From NCBI GenBank assembly GCA_002296965.1, contig DBIW01000010.1, forward strand, positions 7,453 to 71,452: a DNA stretch of 64,000 nucleotides, read 5' to 3'. Source of the DNA: Treponema sp. UBA792. GTDB taxonomy: Bacteria > Spirochaetota > Spirochaetia > Treponematales > Treponemataceae. Shown here piece after piece: positions 25,838 through 35,200 of the stretch (position 1 is the first letter of the stretch; each line of letters opens with the position of its first letter). Position numbers and translations under genes: made by a program. The notes beneath the pieces were generated by a model. That model made no database searches and was not told the origin of the DNA. It saw only the letters and a program-made list of their open reading frames with translations.

Positions 25838-27151
25838 ATGAAAAAGATTGTTGCGGCAGCTCTTGCGGTCGTATCAGTAGCGACACTTATGTCTTGCTCA
25901 AAGAAGGAAGGAGCATCGGCAAAGAGCGACGGAAAAGTTCTTAACATTTATGTTTGGAACGATGAATTCTCGTCTCGTTTTGAGAAGTATTACAAATCAA
26001 GAGTTCCGGCAGATGTGACTGTGAATTTCATTCAGACACCGAACCAGGACAATGCCTATCAGAACAAGCTGGATGAGGCTCTTCTTATGCAGGAGTCTGC
26101 CGCTGCTGATGACAAAGTTGACATCTTCCTTGTAGAGGCCGACTATGCTCTTAAGTATGTCGATACAGCTTATACGCTTGATGTGAAGAAGGATGTCGGT
26201 CTTACGGATGCGGATCTTGCCAACCAGTTCAAGTACACAAAGGACGTCATGACGGATTCAAAGGGTGTTCTTAAAGGTGTTACATGGCAGGCTTGCCCGG
26301 CCGGTTTCGTATACCGCCGCTCTTATGCAAAAGCTGTTCTCGGAACTGATGATCCGGCAGAAGTTCAGAATGCTCTCTCTTCTTGGGACAAATTCGATGA
26401 GGTTGCTGCTAAGGCAAAGGCAAAAGGATATTACATGGTTTCCGGCTATGATGATGACTTCCGTGTCTTCTCTGACAACATGAAGACAAAGTGGGTCAAC
26501 GGAAACAAAATCACGATTGATCCGATGATCAACCGCTGGATTGAGCAGACAAAAGAGTATACGGACAAAGGATACAACAACAAGACAAGTCTTTGGTCTT
26601 CTGAGTGGGCTCAGGGAATGAAGAAGAACGGAAACGTGTTCGGATATTTCGGACCGGCTTGGTTCGTTGACTTCTCTCTTGCTCCTAACACAGAGGATAA
26701 TCCTGGTGCGAAAGACGGCTCCTATGGTGACTGGGCTTTCTGTAAAGGACCGCAGGGCTTCTCTTGGGGTGGAACCTGGATCTGTGCCGCTGCTGGTTCA
26801 GACAATATTCCTCTCATCAAAGATATTATGAAGACTCTTACTTGCGACAAGGACACGATGGTTGCTATCGCAAAGGAAATGGGAGACTTCACAAACAACG
26901 AGCCTGCTATGCGCGAAGTTGCTAACTCAGACTACGGCAACCCGCTCCTCGCCGGACAGAACCACATGGCGTTCTTTATCGATTCTGCCGCTTCTATCGA
27001 CAAGAGCTTCCTCTCTATGTACGATCAGGGTATGTCAGAAAAAATTCAGGCTGCTATGAAGGATTATTTCGAGGGTAAAGTTACTCTTGATAAGGCTTGG
27101 GACAACTTCTACACATCTGTTCTTGAGCTTTATCCGAACCTTACAAAATAG
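25838..27151 (+). CDS. Carbohydrate ABC transporter substrate-binding lipoprotein
   Basis: 437 residues. The N-terminal signal ends in LMSC, a lipobox, so the protein is a lipid-anchored solute receptor. The rest is a two-lobed family 1 solute-binding fold (LNIYVWNDEF at the start, WFVDFSLA, QGFSWGGTWICAA). A strong AGGAGG site precedes the ATG. Codon use is biased toward the ribosomal set (many aac, aag, gac), fitting high expression. Substrate cannot be read; neighbouring enzymes suggest an oligosaccharide. Confidence 0.95.
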   Translation: MKKIVAAALAVVSVATLMSCSKKEGASAKSDGKVLNIYVWNDEFSSRFEKYYKSRVPADVTVNFIQTPNQDNAYQNKLDEALLMQESAAADDKVDIFLVEADYALKYVDTAYTLDVKKDVGLTDADLANQFKYTKDVMTDSKGVLKGVTWQACPAGFVYRRSYAKAVLGTDDPAEVQNALSSWDKFDEVAAKAKAKGYYMVSGYDDDFRVFSDNMKTKWVNGNKITIDPMINRWIEQTKEYTDKGYNNKTSLWSSEWAQGMKKNGNVFGYFGPAWFVDFSLAPNTEDNPGAKDGSYGDWAFCKGPQGFSWGGTWICAAAGSDNIPLIKDIMKTLTCDKDTMVAIAKEMGDFTNNEPAMREVANSDYGNPLLAGQNHMAFFIDSAASIDKSFLSMYDQGMSEKIQAAMKDYFEGKVTLDKAWDNFYTSVLELYPNLTK

Positions 27152-27176
27152 TCTCTGACTGTTTGATTTGAGTTTG

Positions 27177-27209
27177 AAAGGGGGATTGCTGAATGGCGTC
27201 CCCCTTTTT
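27177..27209 (+). terminator. Hairpin between receptor and permease genes
   Basis: AAAGGGGGA (27177-27185) pairs with TCCCCCTTT (27199-27207) around a 13-base loop, followed by a short T run ending at 27209. As in many sugar importers, a partial terminator here would give more receptor than permease, or protect the receptor mRNA's 3' end. Confidence 0.75.
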
Positions 27210-27243
27210 GTTGAAAAACAAATTCTTTTTTTGAGAGGACGTT

Positions 27244-28242
27244 ATGGCGGAAAAAATTGCCGGTACGGATGCAGGGCAGATTACAAAATCAAAAAAGCGG
27301 CATACAGTTCAGTATGACAATTGGGGGTATTTCTTTATAGCTCCTTTCTTTATTGTCTATGTTATATTTTCACTGATTCCGCTTCTTACAACATTTGTTT
27401 ACAGTTTCTTTGAATATTACCGTTCTGGAATGAATATAATCGGACCGAATTTTATAGGCATCAAGAACTATATCGGGGTCTTTACTTCAAGCGACAATCT
27501 TGCAAAATACTTTTGGAACACGCTTGTCATGTGGCTGATAGGATTTATTCCGCAGATTCTTATATCTCTGCTTCTTGCCGTATGGTTTACAAATACGGAG
27601 TTGAGGCTGAAAGGACAGCGTTTTTTCAAGACAGTCATATATATGCCGAACCTTATCATGGCGGCGGCATTCGCAATGCTTTTCTTCACGCTGTTTTCTC
27701 CGTCAGGTCCTGTGAACAGCATAATCACAAGTCTTGTGAACAGCTCAAACAAGGCGGCGATTGAGGCCGGAACCATTCAGCCGATGGAAGGAGTCAGGTT
27801 TTTCAGTACGACAGGCTGGTCACGGGTAATTGTTGCCACAATGAACTTCCTTATGTGGTATGGAAACACGACGATTCTGCTTATGGCCGGCGTTATGGGA
27901 ATAGATGAGAGTCTTTTTGAGGCCGCCCGCATAGACGGAGCCAGTCCGATTCAGATTTTCTTCAAGGTTACAATACCGCTTTTGATTCCGATTTTTGTCT
28001 ACGTTCTTATCACCTCGCTTATCGGTGGTATCCAGATGTTCGATGTTCCGCAGATTCTTACCAACGGAACCGGCGGACCTGATAGAACTACAATGACAAT
28101 CATAATGAAATTGAACAAGCATCTTGCAAACAAGAACTATGGTCCTGCCGGAGCGATGTCTTTGCTGCTGTTTGCTATAACAGGAATTCTCAGCGGAGTC
28201 GTCTACAAATCCACAATGAAGCAGTATCAGAATAAACGCTAG
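27244..28242 (+). CDS. Sugar ABC transporter permease, MalF type
   Basis: 332 residues with six predicted membrane helices after a soluble N-terminus of about 35 residues. The EAA motif that docks to the ATPase is in EAARIDGASPIQIFFKVTIP. It forms a heterodimer with the next gene's product. A GAGAGG site precedes the ATG. Confidence 0.95.
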   Translation: MAEKIAGTDAGQITKSKKRHTVQYDNWGYFFIAPFFIVYVIFSLIPLLTTFVYSFFEYYRSGMNIIGPNFIGIKNYIGVFTSSDNLAKYFWNTLVMWLIGFIPQILISLLLAVWFTNTELRLKGQRFFKTVIYMPNLIMAAAFAMLFFTLFSPSGPVNSIITSLVNSSNKAAIEAGTIQPMEGVRFFSTTGWSRVIVATMNFLMWYGNTTILLMAGVMGIDESLFEAARIDGASPIQIFFKVTIPLLIPIFVYVLITSLIGGIQMFDVPQILTNGTGGPDRTTMTIIMKLNKHLANKNYGPAGAMSLLLFAITGILSGVVYKSTMKQYQNKR

Positions 28243-28257
28243 GTCAGGAGGAAATAA

Positions 28258-29190
28258 ATGGAATCTATTCAGAGCCAGAGCAAGACGCTTGCAGTAAGAA
28301 GAACAGTTTGCTACATAGTGCTGATAATTCTGACAATATTGTCATTGTTTCCGTTCTATGTGATGATAATAAACGCGACCCGGTCCCATGCGCAGGTTCA
28401 GGGCGGTTTTTCGGCTTTGCCGGGCAATCAGCTTGTAAGGAATATAATAAACCTTGTTATTCCGAAAGGAACTCAAAGTCCTTTGGGACAGAAGCTTATT
28501 GCAGCCCAGAATTTTGCGAGTCCGCTTGTTGATTATGCGAAAAATTATCCTGTAATGCGCTGTATGCTGAACAGCATAATAATTGCGGCGCTTACGGCTT
28601 GTGTGACGACATATTTTTCCGCCATGACTTCCTACGGAATTTATATGTACAATTTTAAGGGCCGTAAATTCGCGTTCAATTTTATCATGGCGGTCATGAT
28701 GGTGCCGGTTCAGGTTTCGACGCTTGGTTTCTTGAATTTGCTGCAGAAACTTAATCTGATAAACAACTATGTCTCTCTTATTATTCCGTCAGTCGCTGCT
28801 CCTGTGGTTTTCTTCTATATGTATCAGTCAATGGAGGCGACTCTTCCGTATTCAATCGTTGAGGCCGCCCGTGTGGACGGATGCCATGAATTCAAGACCT
28901 TCAATCAGATTGTACTTCCGATGATGAAACCGGCGATTGCTGTTCAGGCGATTTTCGCATTCGTGACTTCCTGGAACAACTATTTTGTTCCGGCGTTGGT
29001 CATAAACGACAAAAAGCTTTGGACTGTGCCGATCCTGATTGCGAATGTACGAAATGCGGATTATTTGGCCAACAACATGGCAATCACCTATCTGCTTCTT
29101 ACTTTTGCTGTTGTTCCGCTGATTGTAATTTATCTTTTCCTCTCCAAGTATATTATAGGCGGTGTTACAGCTGGTGGTGTAAAGGAGTAG
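28258..29190 (+). CDS. Sugar ABC transporter permease, MalG type
   Basis: 310 residues with six predicted helices and the EAA motif EAARVDGCHEFKTFNQIVLP. Between helices one and two there is an extra loop of roughly 50 residues, probably periplasmic. An AGGAGG site precedes the ATG, 16 bases after the MalF-type gene. No ATPase gene follows, so the importer must use one encoded elsewhere. Confidence 0.95.
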   Translation: MESIQSQSKTLAVRRTVCYIVLIILTILSLFPFYVMIINATRSHAQVQGGFSALPGNQLVRNIINLVIPKGTQSPLGQKLIAAQNFASPLVDYAKNYPVMRCMLNSIIIAALTACVTTYFSAMTSYGIYMYNFKGRKFAFNFIMAVMMVPVQVSTLGFLNLLQKLNLINNYVSLIIPSVAAPVVFFYMYQSMEATLPYSIVEAARVDGCHEFKTFNQIVLPMMKPAIAVQAIFAFVTSWNNYFVPALVINDKKLWTVPILIANVRNADYLANNMAITYLLLTFAVVPLIVIYLFLSKYIIGGVTAGGVKE

Positions 29191-29277
29191 GTTTTGGACT
29201 TATGCGGGGCGGAAATGTTTTTTCCTCTCCCGGTAAGATATAAAAATACGCCGTTCGTGTCGGACGGACTTCGGATG

Positions 29278-29307
29278 CCGCGGAATTCTTCCGCGGTGTT
29301 TTTTTTT
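29278..29307 (+). terminator. Terminator of the sugar ABC operon
   Basis: CCGCGGAA (29278-29285) pairs perfectly with TTCCGCGG (29289-29296) around a 3-base loop, followed by about nine T residues from 29299. Confidence 0.92.
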
Positions 29308-29353
29308 GCGGCTCGCAAGCCGGTGATTATCCTTTGGGATTTCCGCTGAATTT

Positions 29354-29839
29354 TCAATGGAGATTGATTATCCGCTGATTGGATGAGCCTCGGAATGCAA
29401 GTGAAATGTCACGGAGTTCGGAGACGAAAGGCCCGTCCACAAGCGTGTCTATACATTCCAGCATGATTTCTGTAGCTTCGCAGCGTTTTTTACCGTCGGC
29501 CGGAAGAATATCCTGGTCGTAGACGTAGCCGGTGTAGCACCAGATGTTTTTGTCCGGAAATTTTGCCTTTACTTTTTTCAGGAACGGTGCGAGCGTTCTC
29601 TGGTTTTCTTCTTCAAACGGTTCACCGCCAAGAATTGTCAGGCCGGCGATATATTCCGGTTCAAGCGCGAGAAAAATTTCATCTTCCGTGGCATCAGTGA
29701 ATTCCTTTCCGAATTTGAAATCCCATGTCTGTCTGTTGAAGCAGCCTTCACAGTTGACGCGGCATCCCGAAACAAAAAGCGCCACTCTTACTCCCGGTCC
29801 GTCGGCGATGTCCGTCTTTTTGATGTTTCCGTAATACAT
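29354..29839 (-). CDS. nrdG: Anaerobic ribonucleotide reductase activating protein
   Basis: 161 residues. The radical-SAM cluster motif is in SGCRVNCEGCFN (CxxxCxxC), near residues 30-37, followed by TILGGEPFEEEN. The protein makes the glycyl radical on NrdD. It starts six bases after the nrdD stop, so the two form an operon. Confidence 0.96.
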   Translation of the reverse strand: MYYGNIKKTDIADGPGVRVALFVSGCRVNCEGCFNRQTWDFKFGKEFTDATEDEIFLALEPEYIAGLTILGGEPFEEENQRTLAPFLKKVKAKFPDKNIWCYTGYVYDQDILPADGKKRCEATEIMLECIDTLVDGPFVSELRDISLAFRGSSNQRIINLH

Positions 29840-29845
29840 GGCAGA

Positions 29846-32008
29846 TTAGAGGTGGAGAACCCTTTCTTTTATTTCCTGGGTCCGGCCCTGATTCCAGTAC
29901 TGTGTTCCTATATATCCGCAGGTACGGCGCGCCACGTTCATCGTCGCCTGGTCGCGGTTTCCGCAGTTCGGACATTCCCACACAAGCTTGTTTTCCCCGT
30001 CGGTCACGATTTTTATTTCGCCTGTATAGCCGCATTTCTGGCAGCAGTCGCTTTTTGTGTTAAGCTCGGCATACATGATGTGGTCATAAATATGCCGGAG
30101 CAACGCCATCACCGCCGGAATGTTGTTTTCCATGTTCGGAACTTCAACATAGCTGACGGCTCCGCCCGGAGACAGCTCCTGAAACTGGGCTTCAAATGTC
30201 AGCTTGGTGAATGCGTCAACCGGCTCGGTGACATGAATATGGTAACTGTTCGTTATATAATTTTTGTCCGTCACGCCGGGAATTTCTCCAAAACGCTTCT
30301 TCAGGCATTTTGCAAATTTGTATGTTGTGCTTTCGAGCGGAGTTCCATAAAGGGAGAAGGCGATGTTTGTCTTTTCCTTCCATTCGGCGCATTTTCTGTT
30401 CAGATGTTTCATTATCTCCAGCGCGAACGGCGTCGCCTCCGGATCGGTGTGCGGTTTTCCGGTCATATAGCGGACGGCCTCGCATAAACCCGCATATCCC
30501 AGGGAGATTGTTGAGTATCCGCCGAAAAGCAGCTTGTCGATTGTCTCTCCTTTTTTCAGCCTTGCCAGAGCTCCGTTCTGCCATAGAATCGGTGCGACAT
30601 CTGACGGTGTTCCGAGAAGACGTTCATGGCGTTTCATAAGCGCGCGGTAGCAGAGCTGCAGCCTGTCGTCAAGAATTTTCCAGAATTCATCCGTGTTTCC
30701 GCCGGATGAGCAGGCGGCATCCACAAGATTGATTGTGACAACTCCCTGATTGAATCTTCCGTAAAATTTCGGTTTGCCTGAGTCGTCCTTGTAGACCGTA
30801 AGAAATGAACGGCAGCCCATGCACGGATAGCAGTTGCCTTCCTTCAGCTCCTTCATTTTCTTTTCGCTTATATAGTCGGGAACGAGCCTTTTCGCCGTGC
30901 ATTTTGCGGCAAGCTCGCTCAGATAATAGAATCTGGAGTCGGGCGTTATGTTGTCTTCCTCAAGCACGTAAATAAGTTTTGGAAAGGCCGGTGTGACCCA
31001 AAATCCCTTCTCGTTTTTTACGCCCTGATAACGCTGCTTCAGAACTTCTTCTATTATCATTGCAAGGTCTTTTTTCTCCTGCTCGTTCTTGGCTTCGTTC
31101 AGGTACATGAATACGGTGACAAAAGGAGACTGACCGTTGGTTGTCATGAGAGTGACAACCTGATACTGGATGGTCTGGACTCCTCTTGTGATTTCATCGT
31201 GGAGCCTCATTTCCACAATTTCGTCAAACTGCTCTTCCGTATATCTCAGCCCGGTTTTCTCCTCAATCGCATGAAGATCCTTTGCGATTTTTTTCCGGCT
31301 TACATCCACGAACGGCGCGAGATGCGAAAGAGATATGCTCTGTCCGCCGTACTGGGATGATGCCACCTGCGCGATTATCTGGGTCGCGATATTGCAGGCG
31401 GTTGAGAATGAATGTGGAGTGTCGATTCTGGTTCCGCTTATCACTGTCCCGTTCTGAAGCATGTCCTCAAGATTCACAAGGTCGCAGTTGTGCATGTGCT
31501 GGGCAAAATAGTCCGCATCATGAAAATGAATCAGTCCTTCCTCGTGAGCCTTTGCGATGTCCTCGTCAAGCAGAAAACGTTTTGTTATGTCCTTGCTGAC
31601 TTCTCCGGCCATATAATCACGCTGAACGCTTACGACTGTAGAATTCTTGTTGGAATTCTCCTGCTTCACTTCCTCGTTGTTGCATTCAAGCAGCGACAGA
31701 ATCTGCCTGTCCGTGGAATTCGCCTTGCGCATAAGTTCATGCTGGTAACGGTATGTTATGTATATTTTCGCGATGTCGAATGCGCCGGAACGCATTATCG
31801 CCTTTTCAACAAGATCCTGAATCGACTCAACGTTCATCTCGTGCTTTTCCTGACGGCACTGGTTCTCTATATCCATCGCCATGCCCTGAATTGTGGCTGC
31901 GCTGAGACGTTCGTTCACCGGGACTTCATTGTTGGCTTTTGTTATTGCAGTTGCTATTTTTGAGCGATCAAAAACGACTTCCTCGCCGTTTCGCTTTATT
32001 ATTTTCAT
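29846..32008 (-). CDS. nrdD: Anaerobic ribonucleoside-triphosphate reductase
   Basis: 720 residues. An N-terminal ATP-cone (MKIIKRNGEEVVFDRSKI and onward) is the allosteric domain; the catalytic barrel follows. Near the C-terminus two CxxC pairs (CQKC, CPNC) bind zinc, and RRTCGYIG holds the glycyl-radical glycine. It makes dNTPs without oxygen, pointing to an anaerobic life. Directly upstream is a candidate NrdR box. Confidence 0.98.
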   Translation of the reverse strand: MKIIKRNGEEVVFDRSKIATAITKANNEVPVNERLSAATIQGMAMDIENQCRQEKHEMNVESIQDLVEKAIMRSGAFDIAKIYITYRYQHELMRKANSTDRQILSLLECNNEEVKQENSNKNSTVVSVQRDYMAGEVSKDITKRFLLDEDIAKAHEEGLIHFHDADYFAQHMHNCDLVNLEDMLQNGTVISGTRIDTPHSFSTACNIATQIIAQVASSQYGGQSISLSHLAPFVDVSRKKIAKDLHAIEEKTGLRYTEEQFDEIVEMRLHDEITRGVQTIQYQVVTLMTTNGQSPFVTVFMYLNEAKNEQEKKDLAMIIEEVLKQRYQGVKNEKGFWVTPAFPKLIYVLEEDNITPDSRFYYLSELAAKCTAKRLVPDYISEKKMKELKEGNCYPCMGCRSFLTVYKDDSGKPKFYGRFNQGVVTINLVDAACSSGGNTDEFWKILDDRLQLCYRALMKRHERLLGTPSDVAPILWQNGALARLKKGETIDKLLFGGYSTISLGYAGLCEAVRYMTGKPHTDPEATPFALEIMKHLNRKCAEWKEKTNIAFSLYGTPLESTTYKFAKCLKKRFGEIPGVTDKNYITNSYHIHVTEPVDAFTKLTFEAQFQELSPGGAVSYVEVPNMENNIPAVMALLRHIYDHIMYAELNTKSDCCQKCGYTGEIKIVTDGENKLVWECPNCGNRDQATMNVARRTCGYIGTQYWNQGRTQEIKERVLHL

Positions 32009-32040
32009 TTGTGGGAATACTCCGTATATTTATATTCAAA

Positions 32041-32056
32041 ACACTATAGCTAGCGT
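32041..32056 (-). promoter_or_regulatory. Candidate NrdR box upstream of nrdD
   Basis: ACACTATAGCTAGCGT matches 13 of 16 bases of the symmetric NrdR box ACACTATATATAGTGT, 33 to 48 bases before the nrdD start. NrdR boxes normally come in pairs about 15 bases apart; a second clear copy was not found. Confidence 0.4.
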
Positions 32057-32145
32057 ACTTTGTGTATTGTATATTCATTCGGCTTTGATGGCAATGGATT
32101 TTCAGATTTAAAGTTGGATTTTTTCTGGAACGGGATTTATACTGA

Positions 32146-32170
32146 TAAAATACCGGTATTAAGCCGATAA
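32146..32170 (+). promoter_or_regulatory. Candidate sigma-28-like promoter with nested palindrome
   Basis: GCCGATAA at 32163-32170 is the exact sigma-28 (FliA) -10 consensus. TAAA at 32146-32149 is the -35 element, but the spacer is 13 bases rather than 15, which weakens the call. A 12-bp palindrome AATACCGGTATT (32149-32160) lies between them and may be an operator. It is about 85 bases before the giant envelope protein gene. Confidence 0.4.
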
Positions 32171-32253
32171 TATAGATGTCAGGTGTATTTTCCGTGCGGA
32201 AAAACATGAGGGGCGGCGGAGAGTGTGGAGAAATTCAGTTCAGAGGGGTTTGT

Positions 32254-35200
32254 ATGAAAAAAAGTTTGTCTGGGTTCATCGTTTTTGCAGCTGTGTTTTC
32301 TTTGTTTGCCCACGGAAAAAGTGATATTGAGGAGACTGATGTCGCGAACCTGAACAGCTGGCAGGAAGTGTTTGATCTTGAATCCAAAAAAGCCGGCAAA
32401 TACAACATGATGATTACGGCCACCGACAAGGGCGGAAATCAGTATGTGGAAGGTCCGTTCAATCTTTTTGTGGATCCCCTGTCCGATCTTCCTGTCGCCG
32501 GAATTACAAATCCTGCGTCCGGAATGCGGGTCGCCGGAAATCTGAACATAGTGGGAACCTGCGTGGATGATGATGCGGTCTCCTGGGTGGAGCTTGTTCT
32601 GGACGGCGATACGGAAAATCCGATCCGTGCCGAAGGAAAGGAATTCTGGTCATATTATCTTGATACGGTCGATATGGCGGAGGGACCTCATAAAATTCAG
32701 GTCACCGGCTACGACATAAACGGGCTTGCCGGACATCCTGTTTCTGTGGAATGGCAGCTTGACCGTTCCGCGCCGGTGACTCAGGTGGCCGATCCTGCCA
32801 TGGGAATGCTCGTTTCCGGTAATGTGAGCCTGAAGGGAACGGTTTCGGACGGAAACGGAATCCGGGAGATGTCCTATTCCATTGACGGCGGCGAGAAATT
32901 CAGTCCGGTAAAGCTGCCGAAAAATCAGGCGCAGTGCAGCTTCAGCATAAATATAGACACCAGAAAATTCGAGGACGGCCCGTCGGTAATCTGGTTCAAG
33001 GCTGTGGACAAAACAGGTTCGGTCGGCTATTACGCGTTTCTCCTTTTTATAGACAATACAAAGCCCGACGTTCAGATTGTTTCTCCGGAGGCGGATGCCG
33101 TGATGAACGGAAAATTCTCCGTGGCCGGCTATGCTAAGGATACGATGGGCATTGTGGAGCTTTCGTGGAAATTCGGCGATGAGACCGGAGATTTTGAGCT
33201 GATTCCCGGCAATCCATACTGGTGCGTCACGTTGGACACAATCGGTTCGTCCGATAAGTCAAGGAAATTCACCATCCATGCGAAGGACAGCGCGGGAAAT
33301 GTGGTCGAAGTGACAAGGAGTATCGCGCTGAATCAGGAACAGGACAAAGCTGTGGTGCTTTTGTCCGAGCCGGAGCCGCAGACCGTTTATTCGGACGGGA
33401 AGGATGTTTTTGTGCGCGGAATAGCCGTTGATGATGACGGAATTCAGTCTGTTTTTGTCCAGCTTGACGACGGCGATGCGGAGGAAATCAGGACAAGGGG
33501 AACATTCCAGAAGCTTCTGTGCGGTTCCGACACTCTCTCTGTCGGAAAACATAAAATCACCGTTTATGCGGTCGATGTGAACGGAGTCGCGGGAACTCCT
33601 CTTGTAACCGAAATCTCAACTACAGGTCTGCCGCCGGTTTTTTCTGATGTCCGGATTGTGTCATCAAAGAATTCGGAGGCTTTTTCCGGAGGAATGGAAA
33701 TTCATCCGGAAAGCGGAACATCCTTGGAAATGAACATCAGTTCTCAGATGGGAATTTCGGAGATTGTGTCTGAGCTGAGATGGGGACGCGACGGTATTAT
33801 AGAAAGAAATGATGTTCTGAAAAATCCCAAGGAATACAGATATGTGTGGAATTTCGGAGCTGATGCGCCGAAGGGAGCCGCGGAATTTGTCGTGCGCGCC
33901 ACCGATATTACCGGGCGTACCGCGGAATTCAGGTCGCCTGTTTATATCACCGACACTTACAGATTGCGCAGGGATGTTCCGGAGGTTGTTTTTGACGACA
34001 GCGTGGTTTCGGAAGACGGACTTATCGAGAGTGATTTTGAATTTCCCGCGACGGGATATTTTATAGGCGCGGACGCCTTTTTTGCCGAGCTTGTTCCTCC
34101 GACGCCGTTTGCCTCCGTTCAGTTGGACGGAAATCTGATAAAACTTGTTCCGGAAAAAGATGCGGTCGGCATTTCAGAGCCTGTCGTCGTGAGGGTGACT
34201 GCTGCCGACGGAAAAACTTTTGACTCGCGCCCGCTCAGGTTCAGGCATGACGATGTATTTCCGCAGATAAAAATTGACGGCGGAACGGATTCGGTGGCAT
34301 TCCGTGCGGACGGCGGAGCATTTTCCGTTTCGGGCGAAATTCTGTGCGGTACGGAAATCAAATCCGCAGCCTACAGAATTATTTCTGTAAGCGCGGAGAT
34401 AAAGAATTCCGTCATTTCTGCGGTGAAGGATGTGCCGTTTCCGCAGAATTTTACGAAAATTCAGCTTGGAGCGGACGGACGTTTTTCATTTGATGTATAT
34501 CCGTCCGAAGTTCCGCTGGGAATGCACGTAATCGAGATTGTCGCCGAAACCGTCGGAGGAAATTCATCTTCCGCAGCTTCCGCGTTCAGCACAATTCCGG
34601 ACGTTCACGAAGTCAACGGCAAAATGCCTTCGCCAAAACCTCCTGTAATCAGGTTTGTTGACGGTGTCGACGCCTACGGACTTGCGCTTTTTCAGGGGGA
34701 ACTGGACAGGAATTTTCAGGTTTTCCGCAGAGATGATATGAGCGAGGGCGCAAATCAGGTCGTAATGACGGTGACGGATTCCGCCGGAAAAATTCTGAGC
34801 GGAAAATTCACGGTGAACAAAAAGCCGACGCTTTCCGCTGTCTTTGCCGCAGTGAACGGAGAGCCGTATTTCAGCGGAAAAACAGTTGTTCTTGACGGAG
34901 CGTCGGATTCTGAAGCTGTAACGGTTCTTATTGATTCCGGTGCGGCGGTTTCGTCCGTCAGCTATGAAATTTACGGTGATGAAGTTCCCGGCGGAGCTGC
35001 CGTGCAGAAGGGCAATGCAAAATTGCAGAAGCCGGAGGACGGTTCTTCCCGTTGGTCCGCCGAAATTCCTCTTTCGGGGCTTCCTGTAAGAATAAACCGG
35101 ATAAAGGCGACAGTAAAAGCCGGCGGCCTGGAGTGTACAATAACAGGTTCCGTAGCTGTTGTCCGGGAAGAAGTGCCGGAACGACTGGACGATGACGAGC

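Noticed and set aside
32176-32253. Earlier start for the giant Ig-repeat protein
   Set aside because: The extra 26 residues would put a charged stretch before the signal peptide and lack a ribosome-binding site; the ATG at 32254 has both.
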